Source: CAZTAO01 sp964611645
GTDB taxonomy: Bacteria > Armatimonadota > UBA5829
Length of the DNA stretch: 64,000 nt
NCBI GenBank assembly: GCA_964611645.1
Contig: CAZTAO010000015.1
Location: 1-64,000, forward strand
Reading direction: 5' to 3'
Shown piece by piece: positions 7,942-17,773 of the stretch (within the stretch, counting starts at the first letter, position 1; each line of letters starts with the position of its first letter). Made by a program: the position numbers and the translations under genes. The notes below the pieces were generated by a model. It saw nothing but the letters and a program-made list of their open reading frames with translations, did not search any database and had not been told where the DNA came from.

Positions 7942-10176
7942 CTACCTCGCCAACGCCCGCAACCCTCTCAGACGAAGTTCGGCGAAGGGCACGCTCTTCT
8001 CGTAGTCTTTGAGAATCTGTTGGAGAACGCCGGTCTTGCCCTGCTGCCTGAGCGCTGTCAGCAGCCGGTAGTCCTCCCAGCCCTCGCGCATCTCCTCGTA
8101 GATAGGGGTAATAATAGCGCCGTTCGGGCCGGGGAAGACCATCTGGTATGCAAAGTCCAGGCTGCGACCGGCGGTGTAGTCCCACGGGTGACCTCCGGTG
8201 TAGTAGCTGAAGTAGGCCCATCCGTTCAAGCCGTTCGCAAAGGCGGTCCACACCATTCCTCTTCCACCCCTGGCGGCCGGATGGATGTACCCTGCGCGCA
8301 CCCACCTTGGTTTCGCCCAAAGCTCCTTGGTCAGGGCGTTGCCTCCCACCAGTTGGATGGCAGGTACAGATACATCTATTACTTCGTTGTAGAAAGGCTT
8401 GAGCGATCCCAGAATATCGGCTTCCGAGTTGAAGCCGCTGCTGGTCCAGAACAACGGGTTCATATATATCTTCACGTTCGGGTCGGCCTTCTTGATCATC
8501 CTGGCAAAGGCTCCGTATATTGCGGCGTTGCCGACCCCAGGCTCATCCCAAAGTTCAGTGAACCAGTCATCGTATCCCAGCCCGAGCGACTGCATACTCT
8601 TCACAAGACCACGCACATTTTGGATTATCTGCTGCTCGTCCTCGGAGGTCAACTGCTCCGGTTTCAGTGATCCCGAATACCCTGCGTTGATATACGATCC
8701 CGGCAGAGCCATGGAATGGAAGTACAGCTTGCCATACTGTCGCGCCATCCTCGCTTTACTGCCAACCACCGGCGTTCCGCTGTATACCGTTACCCCAAGT
8801 TGTCGGTTGGTCAGCACGTCGTTGCGTCGTCGCGTATCCGTCTCAAAGGGGAACTGCGAGGTCTCATTCCCCCAGCTATGGATCCATAGGTCGGGCTTGG
8901 GCAGAGTCACATCCAGGACATCCACAACCACCCTTGCACCCTTTCCGCCCCTGTAGGAGACCTCCCCGATATACGTTCCCGGCGCGGCGTTGGCCGTGGT
9001 AATCCGAAGCATAAACAGGGCTGAGCCGCCGGGCCGCAGGGTGACTTTCGGGTAGTCAGCAATATCCGCTCCATTGGCAAGATACCGCAGCATCAGGCCT
9101 CTGCCAAGCGCTTGCCCACGGTCGAAGAACGGCAGGACCCGCCTGTCATCCTTGGAGGCGAAGATCACCCCTCCAATCAGCAGTCGGCCCGTGATGCTTG
9201 GGTTCGGTTTCTTGCTCCCCACGCGGCAGAGCTTGATTTCGTTCAATGTCAGGGCAACGCTCTTTGTCGCCGATGTGTTGGTGAGGGCCACCATCGTGCT
9301 CTCTGTTTCGTTCATTGCCAGCGCAAGGCGAATGGGCGCGTTGACTAAGGTCTTGCCGGGTAGCACCGGTTCGTGCTTTCCCAGCCAAGTCTTGGCTTCA
9401 GACCACACGGCGGGGTTCGATACGTCCGCTCCTATGGACTTTCGCCACTCGGCGAACCGGGGACCGGCAAACTGCGTTTCCTTTATCCCCGGGATCGATT
9501 CCAGCAGGTCTTCCGCCAGCGGCGACGAAGTCCACAGCGGGAACACGTTCTCCGGGTACTCCTTCGAGACTTCACCGGAGCCCCACACGAGTATCTCGTC
9601 CACCCACGTAATGCTCTCAGAGCTGATCGAGAACCGCAAGTACCTGCCCGTGGGATTGCCCGCAAGCCTTGCTCTGTTGAGCGGCTTATTGGGAGACTTG
9701 TCCAGGGGCTGGTCGTACGCGGTCTGCCACTGGTCGGTTTCGGTGCGGCGGACCTCTATCTTCAGAGAGGTCTTCGGAGTCCGCATACTGATCGTATCCA
9801 CTTCCGTGAAAGAACACGGGCGCTTGAAGTCGAACACTACCACCATCGGGCTGCCCGGGTTCTGGCCGACCGGAACCCACCAGTTACCGCCTATACCGCC
9901 GTCCAGCAGCCTGCGACCAAACTTGGATGAATCGTCCATGAACCTGTCGGTCGGGTTCTGCGGATCGCTCTCGTAGCGGTAGTCCACGCCGGTCGACACG
10001 CATTCGCCCCAGTACCCGGAGTTTTCACTAAGCAATTTGCCCTTTGGCGGCCCGGAACGATCCCGGTCCCCGGTGGCCCAGACAATTTCCTCACACCACC
10101 CGGCAGCGCCGAAGCACAGTGTAACGACTGCCACAAGACTGGCTATAACAAGCGTCCGCAGAACTCTTGATGTCAT
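7942..10176 (-). CDS. Secreted GH123-like (DUF4091) protein 1
   Basis: This 744-residue protein has a signal peptide (about 1-28, ending GWCEE). An N-terminal discoidin-like module (about 29-200) contains GKLLSENSGYWGECV and FDFKRPCSF. A beta-sandwich linker precedes a C-terminal GH123-type catalytic barrel with the adjacent D544-E545 pair in ELWDEPG. GH123 enzymes are beta-N-acetylgalactosaminidases that use a neighbouring Asp-Glu pair. The tail (EEMREGWEDYRLLTALRQQ) is the usual DUF4091 ending. The ATG has GGGAG upstream. It shares its whole architecture with the genes at 15467-17755 and 19048-21285. The activity is inferred. Confidence 0.85.
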   Translation of the reverse strand: MTSRVLRTLVIASLVAVVTLCFGAAGWCEEIVWATGDRDRSGPPKGKLLSENSGYWGECVSTGVDYRYESDPQNPTDRFMDDSSKFGRRLLDGGIGGNWWVPVGQNPGSPMVVVFDFKRPCSFTEVDTISMRTPKTSLKIEVRRTETDQWQTAYDQPLDKSPNKPLNRARLAGNPTGRYLRFSISSESITWVDEILVWGSGEVSKEYPENVFPLWTSSPLAEDLLESIPGIKETQFAGPRFAEWRKSIGADVSNPAVWSEAKTWLGKHEPVLPGKTLVNAPIRLALAMNETESTMVALTNTSATKSVALTLNEIKLCRVGSKKPNPSITGRLLIGGVIFASKDDRRVLPFFDRGQALGRGLMLRYLANGADIADYPKVTLRPGGSALFMLRITTANAAPGTYIGEVSYRGGKGARVVVDVLDVTLPKPDLWIHSWGNETSQFPFETDTRRRNDVLTNRQLGVTVYSGTPVVGSKARMARQYGKLYFHSMALPGSYINAGYSGSLKPEQLTSEDEQQIIQNVRGLVKSMQSLGLGYDDWFTELWDEPGVGNAAIYGAFARMIKKADPNVKIYMNPLFWTSSGFNSEADILGSLKPFYNEVIDVSVPAIQLVGGNALTKELWAKPRWVRAGYIHPAARGGRGMVWTAFANGLNGWAYFSYYTGGHPWDYTAGRSLDFAYQMVFPGPNGAIITPIYEEMREGWEDYRLLTALRQQGKTGVLQQILKDYEKSVPFAELRLRGLRALAR

Positions 10177-10210
10177 ACCATCTCCCTCTGTCCTATCGAA
10201 TCAATCTGCC

Positions 10211-12445
10211 TCACTTGAACCGTTTCTCATATTCGTCGAACAATGCGTCCCGCAACTCGTCGTGCCGTTGAACGGTATCCGCATTCAGGAATCGCTGAGC
10301 CCACGCCGCACGGTCGATCTTCCTTGCCTTCGCCAAAGCCCGGAGCACCAGCAGTTCATCCAGCCCTTCCCGCCAGGCTGCGAAGTTGATTGTGTTGATA
10401 GGGCCGTTTGAACCGGGATAGTAGACGGCCGCCTTTGCGTAGTTGATCTGGGTGTTCAGATCATCCCACGGGTCGTTGTACCACGACGTAGCCGACCAGA
10501 AGCCGCAGCCGTCTATGTTGTACTTCGCCACGAGCATAGGCATCTTTCGGAAATAGGATTCCGCCGCCGCCGGGTTCATGCCGCTCCAGCCTCGCTCAAT
10601 GTAGAAACCAATGGGTTTTCCGCTCTTCTTCATCACATCGAGCAGTGGAGGCATACTCAGGTTGCCGGCGAACGGCCACCAGACATCGACGTGCTTCGCC
10701 CACTCCTTGAATGCCCCCTCAGTCTGATACCGCTGCCAACTGGGGTTAATCCACATACGGACGCCGGGGACCGCTTTCTTGACTGCTTTGGCAAATGCCA
10801 GCCAACTCTCAGATGACTCGGCGCCAGGTTCGTCAAACGCTTGAAGCCAGATGTCCCTATCCCTCCATCCCAAAGCCCGCAGTTGCCCCACCTGGGTCCG
10901 GAGGTGTTGACGAAGCTCCGCTTCTTTCTCAGTACCGTACGGGTAGCAATGAACAACCAGCGACTTGACCCCTCGCTTGCGCGCTTGCTCCGCGGGCCAG
11001 GGCGGCCTTTCCTGGAAGACATTGCAGCCGTAAGCCAGACAGTTTGCCCAGTACTTCTCGAGCATAGCGGGTCGCTCCGCCTCCGGGCAGAGTTCGGGGC
11101 CGCCACTGCCCCCGGCGCCCCACAGCAGCACTCGTAGATTCGGATCAGGGGGGATAGTCGACTTGAGAACCCGGAGCGTCAGTGGAATCCGGCCGATACT
11201 TCGCTTATCACGGTTCAGCGTCAGTTCGCCCGTGTAAACACCTGGCGCAGCCTGCCCGGTGGAAACACTCAGCCAGATTCCGACGGTGTGGTAAGGGGCC
11301 AGGTGTATGGCGCTCCGGCGAAACAAAGCGTTCGGCGTCCACTCGAAGTAGCGCGACTGCATGTGAACCACCGTATATACTTCCACTGTGCCCGCAAATG
11401 GCTTCCGATTACGGTCTCGGAGATCCACCTTGGTCTGAAACGACAGCGCGTCCCTGGATAGGGAGGTCACCAGAATCATCTCGTTTCCGTGTGCGTTCCG
11501 GGGCAGGCGCAGATCGACTGCAGGACGCAGTTGCGCCTTGTCTGCCGGCCAGGAAGTTATGTTGAAACCCTCGTACCGACCCTTTCGCCAGAGAAGAACG
11601 GACTCATCCTTGGTAACGCCCAGCGCCCGCCGCCGCTGTGCGAGCGGCTTTGCGCCGGGCAGAAGCTCCCCTCCGGCAGGAATGTAGTTCATATCGTTGG
11701 TGAGAAGAAAGCAGTCCACGTAGCGGGGGCCACGGAGGGGACCCGGGGACTCATCCTTTACTTTGATAAGCTGAACAGTGACTTCGCCCGGGTTCAACTC
11801 AACGGGCAGCGTTTGTTCCCACAACAGCCGTGCGGCCAGGGTGTCCACGGCCTTACTTTCTTCGCCAAGCCGCTGCCGGAGCAGTTCCTTTCCAGCCTGG
11901 GAGATAGTCACCTCAAACGGGGCGGGAAGCTGCGGAATGGTCTGATAGCGAACCCACAGCACATAGGCGCCTTTCTTCTCGACGGTTGTCTTCTGACTTA
12001 TCGCATCCGTGCCCGATCCCGGCAGTATCGAGGCGACGCCGGTGCCGGAGAGATACGGGGAACGGCTGGCCAGAGGTCTGGGCAACTCAGTAGGCAGTCC
12101 CCCTGGGAACAGGTCGGGGTATCCCGTACGCGTCGCGACCCACTCAAGTTGCGGGTAAGTCCCCGCCGCGTTCATATCCTCGGCTTCAAAGAAGATGTAG
12201 TCGTTTGCGTCGTTGACGAACTGCACGTGCCGCCCGAGGTTGTCTGGGAGAACCACCATGTTGGCCAGTTGGTCGAATACCATTTTCGTACTTGCGCGTA
12301 ACGGTTCGTCGTCCACAGTCCGAACGGACACGCCCGCCGGCGCCAGTCGCCGCCCCGGTTGATCCGCACTAACCACGCTATACAGCCATATTAGGGACAA
12401 TCCTACGATCGTCAACGCAGTAGTGACACTGATTCGTTTGCTCAT
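10211..12445 (-). CDS. Secreted GH123-like (DUF4091) protein 2
   Basis: This 744-residue protein starts with a membrane-targeting segment (about 8-27, ending SADQP). Its N-terminal region differs from its neighbours, with a CBM-like sandwich around residues 75-240 (YIFFEAEDMN, AYVLWVRYQT, YVDCFLLTNDM). The catalytic part has D538-E539 in QAFDEPG and ends with YPGSNGPINTINFAAWREGLDE. A start 14 codons further upstream is possible. The ATG at 12445 is preferred because AGAGG precedes it and the signal peptide then begins correctly. The gene starts 13 bp after the upstream gene's stop, implying one operon. Probable hexosaminidase-like hydrolase; substrate unknown. Confidence 0.83.
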   Translation of the reverse strand: MSKRISVTTALTIVGLSLIWLYSVVSADQPGRRLAPAGVSVRTVDDEPLRASTKMVFDQLANMVVLPDNLGRHVQFVNDANDYIFFEAEDMNAAGTYPQLEWVATRTGYPDLFPGGLPTELPRPLASRSPYLSGTGVASILPGSGTDAISQKTTVEKKGAYVLWVRYQTIPQLPAPFEVTISQAGKELLRQRLGEESKAVDTLAARLLWEQTLPVELNPGEVTVQLIKVKDESPGPLRGPRYVDCFLLTNDMNYIPAGGELLPGAKPLAQRRRALGVTKDESVLLWRKGRYEGFNITSWPADKAQLRPAVDLRLPRNAHGNEMILVTSLSRDALSFQTKVDLRDRNRKPFAGTVEVYTVVHMQSRYFEWTPNALFRRSAIHLAPYHTVGIWLSVSTGQAAPGVYTGELTLNRDKRSIGRIPLTLRVLKSTIPPDPNLRVLLWGAGGSGGPELCPEAERPAMLEKYWANCLAYGCNVFQERPPWPAEQARKRGVKSLVVHCYPYGTEKEAELRQHLRTQVGQLRALGWRDRDIWLQAFDEPGAESSESWLAFAKAVKKAVPGVRMWINPSWQRYQTEGAFKEWAKHVDVWWPFAGNLSMPPLLDVMKKSGKPIGFYIERGWSGMNPAAAESYFRKMPMLVAKYNIDGCGFWSATSWYNDPWDDLNTQINYAKAAVYYPGSNGPINTINFAAWREGLDELLVLRALAKARKIDRAAWAQRFLNADTVQRHDELRDALFDEYEKRFK

Positions 12446-12458
12446 TGTGACCTCTTCG

Positions 12459-15374
12459 CTAGTGTTTCTCAGCCCTGCTCTTCTCAAGCCACTTTATCAG
12501 TTCCTCTTCGCTTCCCTCGCGTATGAGTTTCTGCAACTTGGGGTCCTTGACCTCGTCGAAGGTCTTCACCCCCAACCGCTCCCGGACCATCATTGCCAGA
12601 TTGGCAGTTTGGGATGCTTCTCGGATCTGCTCCCAGATCAGCGAAGATACCGGGCCGTGGCGGGATTGCACTGCGCCCATCGTTGAGGCGTCGGCTATGT
12701 GCTCGTAGCCTGTATCCCACTGGTCGCGCCAGGGCTGGTTCAGGGCAAAGAAGGCTACGCCCACGCAGTTCCCCAACTGCGACGGCACTTTCCTTATGCC
12801 CGGGTCGCCTGCCGTCTTGTCCCACATACACGGGGTAGTGTACCAAATCCATGGCTTGGGTTGGAAGATGGCTTGCTTCTCCGCGTTGACGTTGCCCCAG
12901 ACATGCACATAGTAGGGGCACCAGAAGTCGCAGTATGGAGCAAGAACCTGGAACGTAGCGAGTTCCGCCGCTTCGGCTGGATTGAAGCAGACGCGAACAT
13001 TCGGGTCGGCTGCACGGATCGCTTTCGCCACATCAATGTACGGCTTCAAGTCCTCTGCGGTGCTACTGGTAGGCTCGTCCATGATGCCCACGAAGTAGTC
13101 CTCATAGTCCAGCCCAAGCTTCTTCAGGCGTGCCACCCATTCGGACACACCGGTCGTAGAACCCCGATGTAGCCGTAGAAGGCGGATGCCCCACTTCTTC
13201 ATTTCCGCCCTGCTCATCTGGCCGGGCCAGACGTTCATCCCGTGCTCGACGTAATCCCGCAGGAATGCCTCGCCCTCGTGCGTGCCAGACCAGCCGTCAA
13301 CCAGCACAGGCTGCCTCGGCCTCGGCGCGACCGCGGATACCCGGACTCTCAGCGTGACTGTGTGCCCAGGGATGCCTTTGCCGTGCAGCTTTACATTGGC
13401 CACATAGTCCCCGGCGGGCACGCCTTTTGTGTTAACGGTGAGCCAGACTCCGGCAACATTCAGCGGCGGCACGGTGATATCCTGCCGCCGGAGCAGGAAG
13501 AATGGAGTCCACTGCTGGCGGTCCGCTCCATAGGGTATGAAGCTCTCTACTCGCCAGTTCACGGCCTTGGAGAATGAGCCTGCCTTGCCTCTCAGCGGGC
13601 CGGAGGTGACGCTTAGGGTGATGGGGGTGTCGGTGAGGTTTCGCAGACCGACCTGCACCGCCCGACAGGCTTCCCCCGGCATCAGCAGGTTCTTCGACCT
13701 CACCAGCCCCTTCACCGGCTTGTCCGGCCAGGCGTGGCCGCGAGTGATCTCATCCGCCCAGACCTCCTGAGAAAGCCGTGAATAGGAGTTCTCGGAGAGC
13801 CAGACCAGAAGCTTGTCGCCCGGCTTTGCCCCCGACTGCGCGGCCTTCTCGCGATACATGTCCAAGGTCCACTGAGGGCGCACAGTGCCTGTGGGAACGA
13901 TCTCCGGATCGTCCACGAGGAAGAGCGCGATAATGTTGCGAGGGGTGATTGCGGCCCCGGCGCCGTCGAGCGTAAACTCCACTTTGACGTCTCCGGGTTT
14001 GCGGACTTCCACCTGGCCCATTTTCATCCAGACGCTTGGAATGTTGCCGGAGTGGTGGTAGGCGAACTGCTCCTTTCTATCCACGTACGCCTTACCGAAC
14101 CAAGGCGCGGCATAGGACAGATTGTTGGAGTGTGACAGTACCCACACGCTGTACACGCCCGGCGCTGTTACCGGTACATTCGTAGCCACAGTTCCGGCTC
14201 CCGCACTCCAATGCGCCCCTAGCCCACCCGGTCCGCCTGCCCAGCCGCCATAACTGGTGTGCGGGCCTTGGGGGTCATAGTCCCCGCCCGGCCTGAGGCC
14301 TTCTATGTTGCCACCGACGTCGTGCCACACATAGTGGTACCCCAGCGGCTTGCGGCTGATGTCGGCAGTGAGCACGTTGATCTGCCGTCTCGCACGGACG
14401 GGGTTGGCGACCATGTTCCAGGTCTCGTTGAAGACCACCTGACGCTCGGGTGCGCGGTAGTCCGGGACGGCGGCCTCACTGTATTCTTTGAGGGCAAGCT
14501 CATTGATTATGCCATGCTGAAACTTGCGGCTGAGAGCGAACAGCTTTGGGCTGGCGAGCCTGTCTTCCCAGGAAAGCGGCCTTACCTGCCACCACTTCCA
14601 GTCTGCCAGGTCGGAAGCGGCGAGAGGAGCGTAGGATGTCCACTGCGCCCCGACCGGCTTCTCGGCATCTCGGACGGCTTTGCGGGATTCGGCAGTAGGC
14701 GGGTCGACCCAGATACGATCGGTGAGGTAGAAGCAGTCGACTGATCTGGAGTCATACCCGCCACCGCCCTGCCACAGTCGGGCCGCATGCCCGATCCTGA
14801 TGCTCAGGCTGCCTGCCGGCAGGTCCAGCAGCATCTCATTCCAAACTGGTCCCTCCTTCTGGGGCGGCTGGTCGTAGAACTCGTCGTATTGAGCTATCGG
14901 CCCCAAGTGTTCCATGCCGGTCCGGTAGATACTGATGAATGTTACCCCTCGGCCCCAGGGCCTCCCGTAGTACTGAACCCATAATCTGTACGTCCCCGCG
15001 CGCGGGACGGAAACCGGAATGATGGCAGTTGGCCCACTATCACCCAGGTCACTGTTGATGCCCGCTCCGTCTGAGGTCCATCCGCCAAGCTGTTCTTTGC
15101 TCAGCAGTTCCGGCTCGATGAGGATACTGACCATTTTGGACGGCGGCTTGAGTTTCGTAGGCGGAAGCACTTTGTCCGGGGTCAGCTTCGATTGCTTCAG
15201 GTAATCGTGAAACCGACCGATCATCTCCGCACTGTGGCCCAAATGCCAAAGGCTCATCCCAAGCGAATACCGAGCGCCCAGCGGCTCATCGACCACGCGC
15301 GGCTGACTTGCCCACCCAGACACCGCTGCCACGCTCAATAGCACAGCCACTACCAACACACGTAAGCTGTTCAA
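12459..15374 (-). CDS. Secreted large GH123-like (DUF4091) protein 3 with two CBM-like domains
   Basis: This is the largest member here at 971 residues. I place the start at a TTG (15374) because GGAGG lies 8 nt upstream and the product then begins with a clean signal peptide (NSLRVLVVAVLLSVAAVSGWA). A GTG at 15470 and an ATG at 15425 would add an unnatural tail. Two CBM/PA14-like sandwiches are suggested by YRLWVQYYGRPWG and YSVWVLSHSNNL. The catalytic domain has D766-E767 in GIMDEPTSS and lacks the EGWEDYR ending of the other members. It sits in the five-gene GH123-like run. Confidence 0.78.
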   Translation of the reverse strand: MNSLRVLVVAVLLSVAAVSGWASQPRVVDEPLGARYSLGMSLWHLGHSAEMIGRFHDYLKQSKLTPDKVLPPTKLKPPSKMVSILIEPELLSKEQLGGWTSDGAGINSDLGDSGPTAIIPVSVPRAGTYRLWVQYYGRPWGRGVTFISIYRTGMEHLGPIAQYDEFYDQPPQKEGPVWNEMLLDLPAGSLSIRIGHAARLWQGGGGYDSRSVDCFYLTDRIWVDPPTAESRKAVRDAEKPVGAQWTSYAPLAASDLADWKWWQVRPLSWEDRLASPKLFALSRKFQHGIINELALKEYSEAAVPDYRAPERQVVFNETWNMVANPVRARRQINVLTADISRKPLGYHYVWHDVGGNIEGLRPGGDYDPQGPHTSYGGWAGGPGGLGAHWSAGAGTVATNVPVTAPGVYSVWVLSHSNNLSYAAPWFGKAYVDRKEQFAYHHSGNIPSVWMKMGQVEVRKPGDVKVEFTLDGAGAAITPRNIIALFLVDDPEIVPTGTVRPQWTLDMYREKAAQSGAKPGDKLLVWLSENSYSRLSQEVWADEITRGHAWPDKPVKGLVRSKNLLMPGEACRAVQVGLRNLTDTPITLSVTSGPLRGKAGSFSKAVNWRVESFIPYGADRQQWTPFFLLRRQDITVPPLNVAGVWLTVNTKGVPAGDYVANVKLHGKGIPGHTVTLRVRVSAVAPRPRQPVLVDGWSGTHEGEAFLRDYVEHGMNVWPGQMSRAEMKKWGIRLLRLHRGSTTGVSEWVARLKKLGLDYEDYFVGIMDEPTSSTAEDLKPYIDVAKAIRAADPNVRVCFNPAEAAELATFQVLAPYCDFWCPYYVHVWGNVNAEKQAIFQPKPWIWYTTPCMWDKTAGDPGIRKVPSQLGNCVGVAFFALNQPWRDQWDTGYEHIADASTMGAVQSRHGPVSSLIWEQIREASQTANLAMMVRERLGVKTFDEVKDPKLQKLIREGSEEELIKWLEKSRAEKH

Positions 15375-15466
15375 AGCTACGCCTCCTGCCGCCGCGGTAA
15401 TATCCCATCTGGAACAGGAAAACATGCTTGCCCGTTCTCTGTACTCCTGGTTGAGTAAGGCGCGCT

Positions 15467-17755
15467 TCACTTACTCTGCGCCGCTCTCAGAGCCCTCAGC
15501 CGCAGTTCCTCCACGGGCTTTCCAGCTTTGTAGGCCTGCATTACCTCGTTGAGAATCTGGTGCAGGCCCCGTTGCTTCAGCAGGTTCAAGAGCCGCCAGT
15601 CCTCCCAGCCCTCGCGCAGAGCCTCGGATTGGCGTGTGGGGACCACTCCTCGCGGACCCGGATAGACTATCGAGTAATCGGAAGGCTCCCGACCATCCTT
15701 GTCAAAATGATTCCAGGGATTCGCTCTTGGCGAGCACCAGGCATAGAACGCCCAGCCGTTGAACCCCAGCGAGAAACTATCCCAGGCCATTCGCCGGTAG
15801 AGTTGGACCTCGCTAGCCTCCTCCGACCGGCCCAGATGGCCGGATACCAGGTAGTAGCTGTTCACTTTCCTGGGCGTAGAGAACTCCTTCAGGGATAGCG
15901 GATGATCGCGCAGGAGGAGCTTCAAGGGCATAGATATGTCAACGTACTTGCGATACCAGCCTGCCGATGCACCCTGTCCTAGCAGCCCTCGACTCACGGT
16001 CGCGTCATCGGAGACACCGCCGTTGTCGAACCCGGACCAATAGCAGGGATTGACATAGATATTCACATTCGGGTCTGCCTGCTTGATCAGTCTACACATA
16101 TAGGCGATTGCAGCGATGTTCCCCGCGCCGGGCTCATCTCCCGTTGAGCCGAACCACTCGTCGTACTTCAGCCCCAATGCCTTCGCTTGATCTACCACAC
16201 GTTTCACCTTCGCCGCGACGGCCTCTGGAGCATCCTTCGGGAAATCGGACTCCTTGGCCCATCTGCCCTGCCAGATCATGCCCACGTAGTCGGTAGCGGG
16301 GTCAGACCAGAACGGGATAATCAGACCCATTTCATACATCAGTTTCATCCCTCGCTGCTTCGCCATCTTCCGGACCAGTTCCGAGTATCCCCACTCACTG
16401 ATGCCGCTGTCCAGGGCGTAGGAGAAGTCGCGCTGGGTGCGGTCGGCATACTCGAACGGAAACATTCCGGTGCGGTTGCCGGAGTAGGTTCCCACGTGGG
16501 CGAATGTCACAGGCAGGGTGACATCCAGCACCTCTACCTTTACCGTCACAAGCTCTCCGCCTGAAATCAGCAAATATGCCTTGTAGACTCCGGGCTTGGC
16601 GTTTTCGGATGTCACTGACAGCCACAGCACCGCACTTCCGCTGGGGGGCAGGGCAATCCGGGGAAAGTCTGCTATCTCGCTTCCGTTCAGGAGGTACTTC
16701 TTCATCAGACTCTTTCCGAGGAGGTTATCGGCTTCGAAGATCGGCCCCAGGTTGTTGCCGAACGCGCGATCGCCGATCACTCCGAAGACGCCCATCTTCC
16801 CGCTAAGCCCCGCAACACTGGCGCTACCGGGGCCGGTGAAACGGCTCAACTTCACTTCGACGCTTCGCGGGCTATCGACCAGGGTGTTCTTGAGCGCGAT
16901 AGCAGCAGTCTCGGTCTCGTTACGGCTCATGACTATGTAGACAGGCTTGTTTATCGCTTTCGAGTCTGGGATGACAGGCGTGTTGCTGATGGCCTCCCAC
17001 GTGGGCACCTTCGCCCAGACCGCAGCCTGCTTCTTGTGCTGGGGCTTCAGGGAGCGCACCCAGTTGAATGACTCCCGGTCCGAGACGCTGGACTTGCTGA
17101 TGCCGGTGAGCGTCGGATAGGCGACACCGACGGGATACTGCCCCTGGGCAACGGGGTTGATAGCCTCGGGTGCGCTCTCACTGACCTGTGCATCACCCCA
17201 AGCCAGCACTTCGCCAAGCTGCGTGGTACCCGGCGATTGCACAGTGAGGCGGGCAAAGCGTCCCTTCGGGCGGTTGGCGAACTTGATTCGCTGAATCTGC
17301 TTGTCTGGGCACGCCTCAAGGCTTCTCTCATATACCTTCGTCCACGCCTCATCGGCAGTCCCGCGTACCTCTATGGTGATCGCCACTCGCTTGGTCGGTG
17401 TCACCACATCCCACTCGGAGAAATCACACACCCTCTTGAAGTCAAAGACCACCACAAGCGGCTTTCCGCCGGACATCCCTGCCTCGGCTCCGGTGCTGCC
17501 GTTGATCAGCGCGCGGCCACTGCTGCCGTCCCCGTCCGACGGACTGTCGGGTATTGCCTCATACTTGTAGTCCACCCCTGTCAGCACGCACTCGCCCCAG
17601 TAGCCTGGGTTGTCACTGAGGAGCTTGCCGCGCGGCGCGTTCCCAGAGTCTCGGGAGCCGTCGAACCATATCAGGTCCGCTTGAGCAACTGCCATACCGA
17701 TGAGTATCAGGGCAAATACTGCCAGCCCTACCACTGCGAGTTTTCTTGTTCTCAC
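15467..17755 (-). CDS. Secreted GH123-like (DUF4091) protein 4
   Basis: This 762-residue protein has a signal peptide (about 1-26, ending VAQADL) and the N-terminal discoidin-like module with GKLLSDNPGYWGECV. The C-terminal barrel carries D540-E541 in STGDEPG and ends EALREGWEDWRLLNLLKQR. The start is GTG with GGAGG upstream. It is collinear with the genes at 7942-10176 and 19048-21285, so the three form one subfamily that probably arose by local duplication. The role is inferred to be extracytoplasmic cleavage of an amino-sugar linkage. Its stop lies 92 bp before the TTG start of the next gene. Confidence 0.85.
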   Translation of the reverse strand: MRTRKLAVVGLAVFALILIGMAVAQADLIWFDGSRDSGNAPRGKLLSDNPGYWGECVLTGVDYKYEAIPDSPSDGDGSSGRALINGSTGAEAGMSGGKPLVVVFDFKRVCDFSEWDVVTPTKRVAITIEVRGTADEAWTKVYERSLEACPDKQIQRIKFANRPKGRFARLTVQSPGTTQLGEVLAWGDAQVSESAPEAINPVAQGQYPVGVAYPTLTGISKSSVSDRESFNWVRSLKPQHKKQAAVWAKVPTWEAISNTPVIPDSKAINKPVYIVMSRNETETAAIALKNTLVDSPRSVEVKLSRFTGPGSASVAGLSGKMGVFGVIGDRAFGNNLGPIFEADNLLGKSLMKKYLLNGSEIADFPRIALPPSGSAVLWLSVTSENAKPGVYKAYLLISGGELVTVKVEVLDVTLPVTFAHVGTYSGNRTGMFPFEYADRTQRDFSYALDSGISEWGYSELVRKMAKQRGMKLMYEMGLIIPFWSDPATDYVGMIWQGRWAKESDFPKDAPEAVAAKVKRVVDQAKALGLKYDEWFGSTGDEPGAGNIAAIAYMCRLIKQADPNVNIYVNPCYWSGFDNGGVSDDATVSRGLLGQGASAGWYRKYVDISMPLKLLLRDHPLSLKEFSTPRKVNSYYLVSGHLGRSEEASEVQLYRRMAWDSFSLGFNGWAFYAWCSPRANPWNHFDKDGREPSDYSIVYPGPRGVVPTRQSEALREGWEDWRLLNLLKQRGLHQILNEVMQAYKAGKPVEELRLRALRAAQSK

Positions 17756-17773
17756 TGCCGGTTCCTCCGCGTC